Source: Ustilago trichophora
Taxonomy: Eukaryota; Basidiomycota; Ustilaginomycetes; Ustilaginales; Ustilaginaceae
Assembly (NCBI GenBank): GCA_900323505.1
Contig: OOIN01000012.1
Location: forward strand, 1,070,608-1,134,607
Length of the DNA stretch: 64,000 bases
Reading direction: 5' to 3'
A program made the translations under genes and the position numbers. The notes under the pieces were generated by a model, which had not been told where the DNA came from, ran no database searches, and worked only from the letters and a program-made list of their open reading frames with translations. Every line of letters starts with the position of its first letter. The stretch's first letter is position 1. This document shows positions 10,414-21,700 of the stretch, piece by piece.

Positions 10414-12706
10414 ACTTAATCTGCTGGACAAGCACAGCACCTCGGGTTGCTGTCGTTGTCGTTGCTGTTACTGTTGCTGTTGCTGCAAGACAAAGAGTGG
10501 GCTTTAAACTGCAGCGCCAAAATCAAAAGCGGACAGCGGGCTGACGTGCCCACTTTGTCCGTAACAAGATCAAGTCTGGTCGTCCACAAATTGAGAGCCG
10601 AGGTGGCGATTCGCTTCTTCTTCCTCGAGGTGTGCGTATGCGTGTGCGTATGCGTGTGCGCGTGCGTGTGTGCGTTGGAGTGGCTTGCCGCGTGTGTGAG
10701 TTTGCTGAGCAAAAAAAAAAAAAAAAGGAAAAGAAAAAGAAGAGAGCTTCAATGGCGCTTAGGTCGGAGTTGGAATTGTTCTTGTCGCAAGCGGATCTCT
10801 CTGTCCAAATACAGCGGGCGTCCAAGAAAAATAAAATATATAATATAAAAAAAGGGAACAGCCCCGAATCGATGTGCAAGATGAAGAGGTCTTTTCGGTT
10901 CCTGCGTTGAGCAGAGAGTGCTTGCTTGGCTTGCTCAGCTCTATGTGAGATTGTGTTGGGTGAAGTGAAGCTGTTAAGCACGAACCTACTCTTTGTGAGG
11001 GCCAAGAGAGAACGGTGGGCGAACGAAAAAGGGGTTGGAAACAGTTCATCCGATTGCTGTGCTTGACCTCATCAAGTGCCGCACCACACAGCGAGTTTAT
11101 ATCTGACCTGACCACTTCCAACTTTATCTTTCTCCTCAGTTTCTGGCAACGCAGGAGGTTCACGTCAGGAGGGCAAGTAGGAGCAAAAGCTGCCGAACTC
11201 GACAGTCACTCGGCCATGCAACGCGGCAAGCTACGGTCACTGTGCTTAGCTTGATCTTGGGAGCAGCCGATCCAGTCCTTTGTCCTCATTCCCATGCCTT
11301 CCATGTCGCTTCGAACCCAAGAAGCAGAAAGGAAGAGAGTTGACTTGAGCTATCGAAGCTCCCGTTGCTAGAGGGCGCGGCAAGATGGTGCCGTGCTGCA
11401 TGTCTGCATGATCTCTGGTCCTCGGCTGTCCAAAAAAGAATAGCGCACCGGCGTCTCGTCAACCTAGAAAAGAATGGCTTACACGCATAACACACCTTCG
11501 CACACTCCTTTTCTCCCACACCTGGCGCTTGCCGAACAAAGGGTACCTTGCTCCTCGATTTCTCTGCAGGCAGCCACGGCTCTCAACTTGGCGAAAACCT
11601 AGCTGTGCAGACATGCTAAGACGAGCCCAGATCAGCCCTTGTCGATCCTGGTTGGAGCCCGGAGCGGATCTCACTCGACACGGTACCTTCTGAGACGGGT
11701 TCGGGGCATCTGAAAAATGAAGAAAAAAAAACAGTATGGAGTAGCAGCGCAAATCTTCAGATGCCATCATCTAAACGCTGCAAAATATGAGCTTGACACA
11801 CCCAAGATTGCATGATCTGCTGCTTTGACGTTGTCGCAACTTGTCGTTCAGCGCCACGGAGCAGCACAACATCTCCCTGTCATTGGGGCCCCCGCATCGC
11901 ATAACCTATGCATTGGACGCCACGGTATCTCTTGCAAACGCACAAAACAATCTTGGACCTATAATAATCAAGGTCACGAGCAATAGATCAAACGGTTGCT
12001 ATCGCGCAGAGCCTAAATCGTCACATTGCTGCGGAATGTGGTTCCATTTGGCAATACTGTGACAACGGACGATGTGGGCGTACACCATGCATAGAATCCC
12101 AACTATTGACCAGTGTTTGGCAACAACCATGCGTCTTGCCTGGGAAGCATTCCACGCCCCCCCAATGTTGAGCCGTGTTGTGTGCTGAGGTAAATGCACC
12201 GGCGATTGGAGCGGAGCAGCGAAATACAGCAGTCATCGACACTTGGTAAGGGAATGAAAGAGGAGGTGCTCAAAGACGTATACTGGTCGCAAGATGGCTC
12301 GCCGAAGCCACTTTCAGCAATGATATGGTAAACACTCAGTCAGTCGTAGGCTCCCGTCATGGACTCCTGATGACGTACAAGCTGTTGAACGAGTTCCGGT
12401 CCGAAGCAAAAGGTTTTGGGACACAAGCATGCAAGGGACCCTAATCTCCCCCACGTTATCACCACGCGAATAGATACATGCTCAGAGACTGTATCAGCGA
12501 CCAGCCCGCCGTCTCGCGTGCGAAGATTCTGTAAGGAGGACAGATCTTTGCAAGGGTCAGAAGGCCGACTTCGCCAATATGGATGAGGCTGTAGATGCGA
12601 AGTCTGAATTTGGTTGCCAAGACCATGGCAAAAGGTGCAACCATGCGAGTGGTCGGGGTGGCAATTTGGCCGTTGTCGCATGAACACCAGCATCAGCATC
12701 AGCCAG

Positions 12707-12735
<29 letters not shown>
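12707..12735. repeat. (CA)n microsatellite
   Basis: A run of about 14 CA dinucleotides, followed by CAGACACAAATAAAAAAC. Confidence 0.9.
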
Positions 12736-12740
<5 letters not shown>

Positions 12741-13055
12741 AAATAAAAAACAAAAAATGTTCTGCTTCCGTTCCGATTTCGAGTTCCTTACAGACAGACG
12801 ATACCGACCGAATCGGGCAAATTTGGAATTTTGAAAGATCAAACAATTGACGATCTCACATAACCAGAAAACAATCTATGGCTCGGTCCCGATTGGGTAA
12901 AATTTGGAAGAAACAGAGCGCTTTCCATACGCTTTCTCGCGATCTTCCTAACTAAATCTTTGCCTCTTGACCATCTTGACATTAGTCTAGCTCTACTCAT
13001 CTCGACCTCTTTTGATCGACACCAACCGACACATTGAGGGCATACACTACGCATC

Positions 13056-13898
13056 ATGACGACACGATCCATCTTTGCCCGACTCTCGCAGTCGCTGCGA
13101 GCTCCAGCAGCCCGCACATTCTCCTCTTCCTCGCGCGCCTCGCAGGCACCTGTCCCCAAGCCCACCAAGCCCGCCTCGCAGTCCCAACCATCACTACCAC
13201 CTACACTAAAGACGCAGCTTGAACAGATCAAGGCATACCCAGCACATCCCCTTCTCCAGTTCTTCAAGACTCGACCACATGAACTTACCGATAAATCTCT
13301 CGGCGGCACCGCAGTTTACGAAGAAGCGAGCAAGGACTCGCTCGCCGCTCCCAAATACTTTGTCAGACTTCCGCATGCCGTTCATCAATCGGATCTGGGT
13401 AAAAACTCTGAAAGCAGGTCCTGGTTGGCGAGCGAGTTGAGGTTGAAGAGTTCCAAGGATTTGCACACGCTCTGGTACGTGCTGCTGATGGAGAGGAATC
13501 GTTTGGCGACCGCATGGGAAGAGCTGCATAGGGTAGGAGCCAGACAGGCTGCTAGGATGTGGTCCCAGAACCTTGGACGAAAGAATCACCGAGTAAGTAG
13601 CATAGCTCGAGACCAAGAGGATTTCAACGAACCTCAAAACCTTTGTGAATTACTGGCCAAAGCGATAGGTTACTGATATTTGTACTTGTCGTCCTTCATT
13701 TGATCCTTTCAGGTTCGCAAATCCATGGCTCGCATCAAATTTGTCCTCAACGAGCGCCGTCTTGCCCTCATCGAGGCACAGAAACAGGTTCGAGAGGCTG
13801 TTCCCGTACCAGAGCCCAGCCAAGGCGGTAGCCTCTTTGAGGAGGTTGCAGTCGAAGAGACTGCTCAGCCATCTACCACCAAGACCACGTCGGCATAA
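13056..13898 (+). CDS. MRPL4: Mitochondrial large-subunit ribosomal protein uL29m (MRPL4/MRPL47 family)
   Basis: The coding sequence is join(13056..13592, 13713..13898), 240 residues, with one 120-nt intron (GTAAGT...TTTCAG) in phase 0. The N-terminus is Arg/Ser/Ala-rich without acidic residues (MTTRSIFARLSQSLRAPAAR), a typical mitochondrial targeting peptide. The core has the family pattern SRSWLASELRLKSSKDLHTLWYVLLMERN, followed after the splice by VRKSMARIKFVLNERRLAL. The family is the mitochondrial counterpart of bacterial L29 near the peptide exit tunnel. The C-terminal tail is acidic and Thr-rich. I am confident of the family and splice sites; the symbol follows yeast usage. Confidence 0.9.
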
Positions 13899-14616
13899 GT
13901 ACAGTTTTCAATCAATTTCTTTGCCCAGTCTATTCCAAAGCTTGGCAAAAGATCCTATTTTTCCATCCATTTACCAGCATGTAACAGTATCACACAGTCC
14001 AATCTCCACCGCATCATATCCTTTCTCTTGGCTTGCTCGCGTTGGCAGTTTGTGCGTCGTGCTGGATCTCTTCTTCTCTTCCCGTGTGCGGTCGTTCTCA
14101 ACATCACGAATTCGCCGTGTGTGATGAGATTGATTACAGCCTCATTGGGGACAAACAACGCACAAATCAGTCGACTATCCTCACAACTCGAGACACAATA
14201 CGTCGCCCAATAAGGAAACATCATACATGTCGAGTTGGAATACTGACACCGCCTTCTTTCGATATTTCGGGGTGTGTTTTTGAGAGTGAACTAAGCAGAC
14301 AAGCAGCCAAGCTCGGGTGATGTTAAGTGGAAGAATAGAAACGTGGGGTTGATGGTACAATTGCAGTATGATGAAGAGTATATGCCGATGCAGTGTTTTA
14401 ATTTTGTCAACGAATCTGGACGAAACCAAGGCTAGCACACCGAGATCGGCGCTGTGATGTTGTCGACTTCGAAAGAAGGGGTAAAAGCTCGTCGACAGTG
14501 CGCTGATGCACGGATGCAACCCAGGTTGTCCATTTTCGTATGATGAAAGGGTGAAGAGTACTGCTGCAGGCGATGACGGGGCGGTGCGGAGAGGAAGAGG
14601 ATGTAGAGTAGACGAT
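13899..14616. other. Convergent 3' flanks of uL29m and eS24
   Basis: This is a 718-bp tail-to-tail spacer. I see no convincing ORF, RNA gene or repeat. Long frames here continue into the eS24 intron on the minus strand and have no protein character. Confidence 0.5.
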
Positions 14617-15208
14617 TTACTTCTTCTTGGCAGCCTCGCTGGCCTTGGTCTTCTTGGTACCACGGACCTTCTTGGCACGGTTCTTGCGCTCCTTGCGGAG
14701 CTTTCGCGAGGCCTTCTCGGTCTTCTCGGCGAGGCCGACCTGTAGAGAGGGAAGAAAAGATGAGGGTAAGGATTGCGATGGTCAGCAAATTTGCTTTGTA
14801 CGCGATAATGCAGTAGGATGTGATGCATCTTGCATGGTCGATAGCCAGAAATGCTGACGGCATGATAGCGAGAGCAAGGCTGATGCGGTGGAAATAGACA
14901 CTTACGCGAACGAGACGGTGCTTGGGCTCGAACTTCATCGAGTCGCGCGAGTCGTAGACAAGGGCGAAACCAGTGGAGCGTCCACCACCGAAGGCGGTTC
15001 GCATACCGAAAACGACGCACTGCTCCTTGGGGGTCTTGTACATCTCGGAGAGCTTCTCAGAGAGCTCAGCCTTGGAGACGTTGGGACGGGCAGGGTGGAT
15101 GACATCGAGAACCATCTGCTTCCTCTGGAGCAGACGGTTGGTGATGAACTTGCGAGTTCGGAGGGTGACGGGAGAAGTGGAGTCCTGTGGAGCGGTCAAC
15201 AGCGGCAT
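14617..15208 (-). CDS. RPS24: 40S ribosomal protein eS24, two exons
   Basis: The coding sequence is complement(join(14617..14739, 14906..15208)), 141 residues, with a 166-nt intron (GTAAGT...CTACAG). Exon 1 carries [37 protein letters not shown] and [21 protein letters not shown], the conserved eS24 core. Exon 2 adds [19 protein letters not shown] and a lysine-rich end. eS24 belongs to the small ribosomal subunit and is needed for early 18S rRNA processing. I chose the ATG at 15208, which gives [15 protein letters not shown]. An in-frame ATG six codons upstream at 15226 is also possible, so the first residues are uncertain. Confidence 0.93.
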
Positions 15209-16750
15209 TGTACGAGATGCGAGCAAAGTGGTTAGCTAACTGATGGGATATAGACGTAGAGTGTTGGAGAGAAGGACTGTGCCGAATCCGAATCAAAAAC
15301 GGGTTTGATGCTGCCGCTGCTTGTGATTGTTTGTTGTTGATAGTGGTAATGTCGAGATGTGTCGCGGTGGAAGGGACCCAGTCGAGAAGAGAAGGAAGCG
15401 TCCGTGCCGAGCAGGGACAATCAGCGCCAAGGCGAAAACCGAACGCATGCCATTCCTGTTTTTGCAGCCACCTTTTCGACGTCCCATGCTTCGTCGGACC
15501 CGCCGTGCTTCGCCTCGCAACGTGTTGCGGCCGCCGCTAAGCCATGTGTCCGTAGCGATCTCCATTCCTGCCTATTGAAGAGTGATCCGCAACGGTGTCG
15601 AGTTTTGAACCTCTAGTAGATCCAGACTACTTTGCTCCATCTTTGACATCGGGAATGGTCATTGTTGGACCAACATAACATGCAACGTATCTGCGGAAGA
15701 CCTTGCCTTGGAGACTACTCCTGCTACTTTGTGGCACTTTTGGGATGAACATGAATCATCGTCTGTCTTCCTTCCCTCTGATGCAGTGGTGGCACGAGAG
15801 CTGGTCTGCGATGATGGCTACGAAGCTGACGAGAGGCCTATGCTGTTGTGAATTGTGCGGTCATCACTCGTCGGTACTGACGCTGTCCCAGGTTTGTTGG
15901 TATGCGGGATTGCTCCGTTCATGGCGATGCTATGCATTGTCTGTTGGTATGATATCTGCTGATTGTCGTCTCTGTCGGGATATGCTAGCAGCGGCAGCGT
16001 TGGTGTTGTCGTCGATGATTCGGCTGTTGGGTCGCTTCTATCAAAGGTAAGGGCATACTCACCATCTTGACGAATTCTTGGTGGTAGCGAAGAAGAGCAA
16101 AGGATGATGTTGAGCTCAAACTAGCAGCAAACCGCTCATTCTGGCTCCCACTCTCACAGTCCGCTGTCCAGATTGAGACTTGGGACTGGCGCGCTCCCAC
16201 AACTGATCTCGACTTGTCTCTCGCCTTGGCGGCTTGCAGCGTGCTCTCTTGAGCTTGAACTGCGTTGAGGCTACGAATTCTCAAATGTCCATTCAGCCTC
16301 AACAACTCTTCTGTGGCAGCACATCGCAGTGAATACTCTGGCCACACCCAACCTTGAATTTGAGCCCTTTAGAATTTGAATCGTCTGCGTGAAGGAATAC
16401 AATTTTCTAGTTGTCTTGCACCGACTACAATTCATAGCAGGGTGAAAAAAGGATGATCATCGCACCAAAAATTTTCGAGAGCGTGGGAACTTTTCTCGTC
16501 AACTGCAAATCCGCTTCGATGGAGCCAGGCTAAGGCCTTCAATCGATCGATCGGGCATTAACTATCAAAAACCAGATCGCGTCCCTCTTCCGTCTGGTTC
16601 GGAACGCGGAATTCTCCACAAGTCGCGCAATCCGACAGCCCAAATCGCGGCCTGGACCCTGTCTAGCGTACTGAACTGTGCTAAGCAAGCTTGCATGGCC
16701 ACACTACTGTCATCCAAGGTCGTCTTCGGTGTGAACCAATTCTGGGCATC
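15209..16750. other. 1.5-kb intergenic region; possible unrecognised minus-strand ORF
   Basis: This divergent region lies between eS24 and the Usb1 gene. One minus-strand frame (15985-16347, about 120 codons) has a mixed, protein-like composition and is followed by a good splice donor (GTGAGT) on the minus strand near 16058. It has no ATG start of its own and matches nothing I know, so I do not call it a gene. Confidence 0.3.
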
Positions 16751-18063
16751 ATGAGCGGGTCTCTTGCTGGCCTGTCCCAATACGCTGACTCTGATTCGGA
16801 TGATGGCTCAGCCAATGATGCTGGGCAGGTATGTCCAACATCAGAATCGGCCGAATGTACAGGTCAGGCCCGGGTCGGAAGGAATGATCCACAAGCAATT
16901 CCATCGAGTACAGACTCTTCAAGTCGACGCAAAAGGTGAGCACACCTTCTGATGCGCGGATTTTCTGCTTGTGATAAAGAACGACAACTGAACTTGTTTT
17001 CTGCCTCTTCTGCATCCGTGTGAAACAGGAAGCTACCACCTCTGGAATTGGAAAGCTTGCACCAAACCGACCAGGCTGGGCCGCCCGTAACGAGCCAAAC
17101 TTCAGCTGGTACTGGCACCAAGAAAGTCGCCAGAGGGGACTGGCTCTGCTATTGCTTTGTCGAAGGTATGTCTGCGCAATGTGCTCACAAAATTATGCAG
17201 GAATAAGGACTGAACAATGTGTCGCGCTCCCAGTTCCCGTGGAGCGATCTTTGAGTAAACTTATACAGGAAAGCCTCAGCTTCCTTCGGACGCAAATTGG
17301 GTCCGACTACAAGCTGCAGGACTTGCGAGTCCCACAGTTGTCTCCTGATGCCAGTGAAGCCGTCTCTTTCGGTGCGACACTAGGATCGTCGGAAAACAAA
17401 TTGGAGAGTCTACACATCTCCCTCACTCGACCTTGCACAGTGCGAAGCTACGAACGGGAAGAGTATATCAAGGTTGCTTCGGCAGAGGCGAGAAGGCTCA
17501 AGACCATAGTCGGAAGGTGAGTTGTGCTGCTCTGATTCTCGTATTCGCTCAAAGCAGTGCATCGTAGGCTGATTGTTTCAAAGCACTTTGTGGTCCCTTT
17601 AGCTTCGCCTTCTCTTTCTCGAGGATTGCGCATCTCTCCAATGATGATGGTTCCAGGCACTTTGTAGTACTCGAGGTTGGATCCGGACATGAAAAGGTAA
17701 GCAGATACAAACCGTGACCCGTTGATGGGCTATCACGGTCCGCACCTCAGCTGACCGGCCTCACTCGTCCTCTGTCGCCAACAGTTCCACAAACTATCCA
17801 CAGCTCTGAGCGCTGAGCTTCGGCAGGCATTCAGAGCAAAGTCGTACTACGAAGGAGCTCGATTCCATGCAAGCTTTGCATGTTTGACCATTCCAGCCGA
17901 GCCAAGCTCGACAGAGACTGATGAGGCGCTCGGACCTCGTTTCAGCAAAATCGTTTCCGACACAGAGGCCAAGTGGGGCGCACGACTCCGCAAGTCTCCC
18001 CCCACCTGGGCCACTCGTATTGGCATCCAAGTCGCAAACAGCATCACCTATGTAGATATCTAA
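16751..18063 (+). CDS. USB1: U6 snRNA 3' phosphodiesterase (Usb1/Mpn1)
   Basis: I assembled five exons: join(16751..16935, 17029..17165, 17201..17516, 17603..17696, 17785..18063), all with GT...AG borders and compatible phases. The product has the two tetrapeptide motifs of the 2H phosphoesterase superfamily, HISLT in exon 3 (LHISLTRPCTVRSY) and HASFA in exon 5 (RFHASFACLTIP). These catalytic His-x-Ser/Thr pairs define Usb1. Between them lies FVVLEVGSGHEKFHKL, matching the conserved F.GLEV.SGH segment. The N-terminus is acidic and Ser-rich. Usb1 trims and protects the U6 snRNA 3' end in the nucleus. The second intron is only 35 nt, short even for fungi, so that junction is the least certain. 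The family call is firm. Confidence 0.85.
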
Positions 18064-18237
18064 CTCTTCCAAGACAACCCACTGTATACCTGCCGCAATC
18101 CATGCAGGCTGATCCAGAGAATCTTGTGCACATCCACTTCTGACGCGCGGGTCTCAGCAAAACGACTCAAAACTAACACAAATGACTGTCTAATTTGTAT
18201 ATGTTTGCAATCTAATGCACAGGAAGACATGAAGCGA

Positions 18238-18340
18238 TCCGAATTAGTTTAGTGGCTATGACGGCGCCTTGTCATTCAATTGACCAGCGTTCTCCGCGCA
18301 GAATACGGCGCAGACCCGGGTTCAATTCCCGGATTCGGAG
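18238..18340 (+). tRNA. tRNA-Asp (anticodon GTC) with a 31-nt intron
   Basis: The acceptor stem pairs TCCGAAT (18238-18244) with ATTCGGA (18333-18339), with discriminator G at 18340. The D-arm is of the TAGTTTAGTGG type and the T-arm is CCGGGTTCAATTCCCGG. The anticodon stem pairs GCGCC (18264-18268) with GGCGC (18307-18311) once an intron at 18275-18305 is removed, placing GTC at 18271-18273 and the intron after position 37, the canonical site. The body matches eukaryotic tRNA-Asp. Confidence 0.93.
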
Positions 18341-18348
18341 GATCATTT

Positions 18349-18356
18349 ATTTTTTC
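18349..18356 (+). terminator. Pol III T-run terminator of tRNA-Asp
   Basis: A T-rich run (TTATTTTTT) begins 6-9 nt after the mature 3' end, as expected for RNA polymerase III termination. Confidence 0.7.
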
Positions 18357-18717
18357 GGCTTCTTTTTGCTCCTTTGTGTTGAATTCATTTTTTGTCTCAA
18401 TCCCTTTTAACACATGCTCAGACAGGATCTTGGTTAGCTTCTGCCAAGTCGATCTCCTCTCACGATATCACCGAGGCGACAGACAGAATTGCCACACAAT
18501 CTCAGGACAGACCGCTTCGAGGACGGATATGGTAACGATGGTGCTGACAAGTATTTATCTGTGCGACAAAGATTATGCGAGAACGAGAATGAACGTTGGA
18601 AAGTGAAAAAAGTGCAAGAATGTATTAGAGGATCGGCAACACCAACACACTGCAACGTGAATAGTCCACCGACAGAGCATCATTTTTAAGGATTTGCGGC
18701 AACAAGTTGCAGGAGGA

Positions 18718-21700
18718 TCAGCTTTGCGGCAAGGGCCCGGTCGAGCGTGCTTGCGCGTACAACATCTGGGTCGCCTTGTCGTCGATGGCAGGAACATCGA
18801 TCGATGCTGCGATCGACGAAAAGGGCGGCAGCGTGGTGCCGTGTCCAGCACTTCCAGCAGAGACGTGGAAGATGGGATTGATGTGGTGCTGGTGTGCATG
18901 TGGCTGCGCATGGTTCGGGTTGGGATGGAAGGCGGTTGGCACAGATCCATCGGCTCCTGTGTCGCCTCGATGCGCGCCGCCCTGGTGCAGACTCTGATGC
19001 AACGGGGGCAGCTGGTAGTTGGGGTGATAGCCTGTCGAGGGCGTCACCGGCCCACCGTGAGAGTATGGATGGAAGCGTGGAATGCCGCTAGCGTGATGCA
19101 AGGGAGAAGCCGAACCCTGCCGATGCGCCGAGGCAGAGGAAGCGCGGCTGTTGGCACGGCTCTGACGACTAAGCGACTGACGTGTGCCGACGACGTGTGC
19201 GGGACCTGGCGAGACGTTGCCCGGCGTGCGCGTGCGTGCCTCTGCGGCAGTCATGTTCTCCATGTTGGTAATGAGCTGGTGATCCAGAGAGCTGATGGAG
19301 CGGGTCTCCTGCGAGCTGCGATGCGATTCGAGCGATGGAGCAAAGCGGCGCTGGTCGAGTAACGAGGGCGCCGAAGCAAGCGAAGAGGATGAGCTGGCTC
19401 GCTGTATGTGATGTCCCTGCGGCATATGCTGCCCGGTTCCCGGCCCAGGATCGCTGTCACCGGTCTGGTAAGATTGCATCGAGGCTCTGCGTGGGTCGAC
19501 GGCATCCTCAAAGCTGGACATGGAGTGATCGTCGTCGTGCTCGCGCCTGCGTGCCTTGTTGGATCGGCTGTATCTAGCAGCGCCGACACCCCGCCATGCC
19601 ATACTACCCGACACGGCTGGGTTGGCGGCCATGCCGTACTCGGGGCTGAGGCCGTGGATGGGCTGTTGGAGCGGTGATCGCGGAAATTCTCCCGATGCAA
19701 AGCTAGGCATGGACGGCGAAAGCTGCGAGCCAGGCACGGCAGGTTGCTTTCCGCGAGCCTTTTCGCTGGGACTGGGTCGATACGGCTCATCCGCCTGGAT
19801 GGTGCCTGCAAGCCATTCGACAGGATCTTTGCTGTTGGAAGAGGCCAACAGCTGATTACGTTTCTGCATGACGGCGCGCGCACGATCTCGAGCAGCTTTT
19901 TGCTGTGCCTCACGCCTGGCCTTTTCAGCCTCTCGCGCCGCCTTTTCAGCCTCCTTCTTGGCTTTCTTGGGATCCAGCTGCTTGGCGGGCGCTCCATTGG
20001 ACTGCGCTGTCGCATTGGTATGTTCAGCGGCGATGCGCTGGGCTGGCGTGGGCTCGATCGAGGTTCTGAGCTCTTGCATGGATCCGTTGGTTGCCATGTT
20101 GCTTGGCGCCATGCCGTTGGAGGGCATGCGGGCAGCTGCGGCGTTTCCAACGGCGTACTGGTGGGTCGCGTTGGATGCTCCGCCGCTGCCGCTTCCTCCT
20201 GCGGTGCCGCTGCTGCCGCTGCCTCCAAATACGGACGAGATGTTGAGCCCCCAGGCCTTGCTTCTGCGCCTCTCTTTGTCGCGCGAGCCAATCGTCTCAT
20301 TGCTGGCGTTGGAGTCATTCTTCTGAGAGAGATCACCGGATGACGCAGCAGCTGCCATCTGGCTTTGCATTCCGGAACCACTATAGGCGCCGGAATAAGG
20401 CACAAATGCCCCAGATCGAGCGGCTTGCTCGCGCTCGTAGGCTGCAGCGCCATGGTCCTCGTAGCCGCCTCTCTGCACCTGGCCGGAATCTTGTCGGTAT
20501 TGACGGTGATACTGCTCGTACTGGTGCGCTTGCAGAGCTTGGCCATGACGATAGTCGGCATGCTTGAGCGTCGATTCGGTGATCTGACCATCGGATGGGG
20601 CCATGGATGCATTACCGAGGACGATAGTTGCATCGGAGGATGGCGCACCTGACGAATCGTGGTGCGCCGAGCTGCTGGTTGCATAGACAGACGCTGAATC
20701 GGGAAAGGCCGGATAGCCCGAAAGCGAGACGTCTCTGGACATGGAAGCGGCGGGAGGCGCCCACTGCACTTCTGCGCCGTCCTCTTGCATGGGTGAGGCC
20801 GGAGAGACGTGCATATTTGCAGCGGCTGGGGGATTTGCGCTGGGAGAGGAGGCATTGGCAGGAGAGCGGCCGCCATTGACTACGAATGAGCCATCTGGTT
20901 GACGGAGCATGGCCAACGGCTTGAGATTCGAGTCGGCTGCTCCGAACGGTGGCTTGATCGCATGCGATGACAGCGGCGTCGAGTGCGATGGTGGAACGGG
21001 TCGTGATGCGCCCGTGTTGGAGACAAAGGCCTGCTGCGGACGCATGGGAGCAGTGGCACTGACGATCGGTTTTGCTTGTGGTGGTCGCAAACGAGGAGCT
21101 TCCATCTTCATATACTCGTGCTCGAGACAGTCTTTGCTAGTAAGCCTGGCTTTCGGATCGTAACGGAGGAGGTCTTCGATGCAATCGACGAGGCTTCGTG
21201 GGACCCGATCAGAGAACAAGCGCGAGAATTTGACGGGCTTGCGGATGGGGAATTGGAAGCCAACGGCCCTGGCCATGCGAATGCCGCGGTCCCACGGACC
21301 ACCACCGTTGCACCTTTGGCGTGAGTCGTGACCGTAGCTGTGACTTGGGTCGCCGAGCACGTCGCAGATCTGAAGCACCTGGTCGACCTCGCTGTGGCCG
21401 GGGAAAAGGGGTTTGAGATTGACCAGCTCGGCGAGGATGGTGCCAAGTGCCCACATGTCGACAGGATTGCTGTAATCGCGCGATCGGAGAAGCACTTCGG
21501 GCGCACGGTACCATCGCGTGGAGACATATTCGGTATATGGCGGCTTGCTGAGCGTTTCGCGAGCGAGACCAAAGTCGGCGAGTTTGACAATGACAAGCAC
21601 GTCCTTTTCCGGAGGCATGCCAGATTGAAGGTTGGGATAGTCTGCCAGACCTGTTGTTGTGATGAGCAAGTTTTCGGGCTTCATGTCACGGTGAAAGTAG

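Larger units (their letters stand above)
9759..13055. other. 3.3-kb gene-free region with microsatellites
   Basis: No ORF here looks like protein. The longer ones arise from simple repeats: a (TGGC)n tract at 10381-10413, GTTGCTGTT-type repeats at 10449-10485, GT-rich DNA at 10630-10680, an A15-16 run near 10709-10724, and (CA)n at 12707-12735. It contains the G-alpha promoter at its left end and the uL29m promoter at its right end. The middle may be non-coding RNA or a gene broken by introns that I cannot recognise. Confidence 0.45.

Noticed and set aside
10447..10910. Overlapping ORFs rich in Cys/Val or His/Thr
   Set aside because: They are translations of CTGTTG-, GT- and A-rich simple repeats.
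15985..16347. Possible small minus-strand gene with a splice donor
   Set aside because: No ATG, no known family, and candidate second exons are short; kept only as a note in the intergenic entry.
19251..20876. 541-codon alternative-frame ORF inside the kinase gene
   Set aside because: Same strand, different frame, over the low-complexity tail; Pro/Arg/Ser-rich with no domain.
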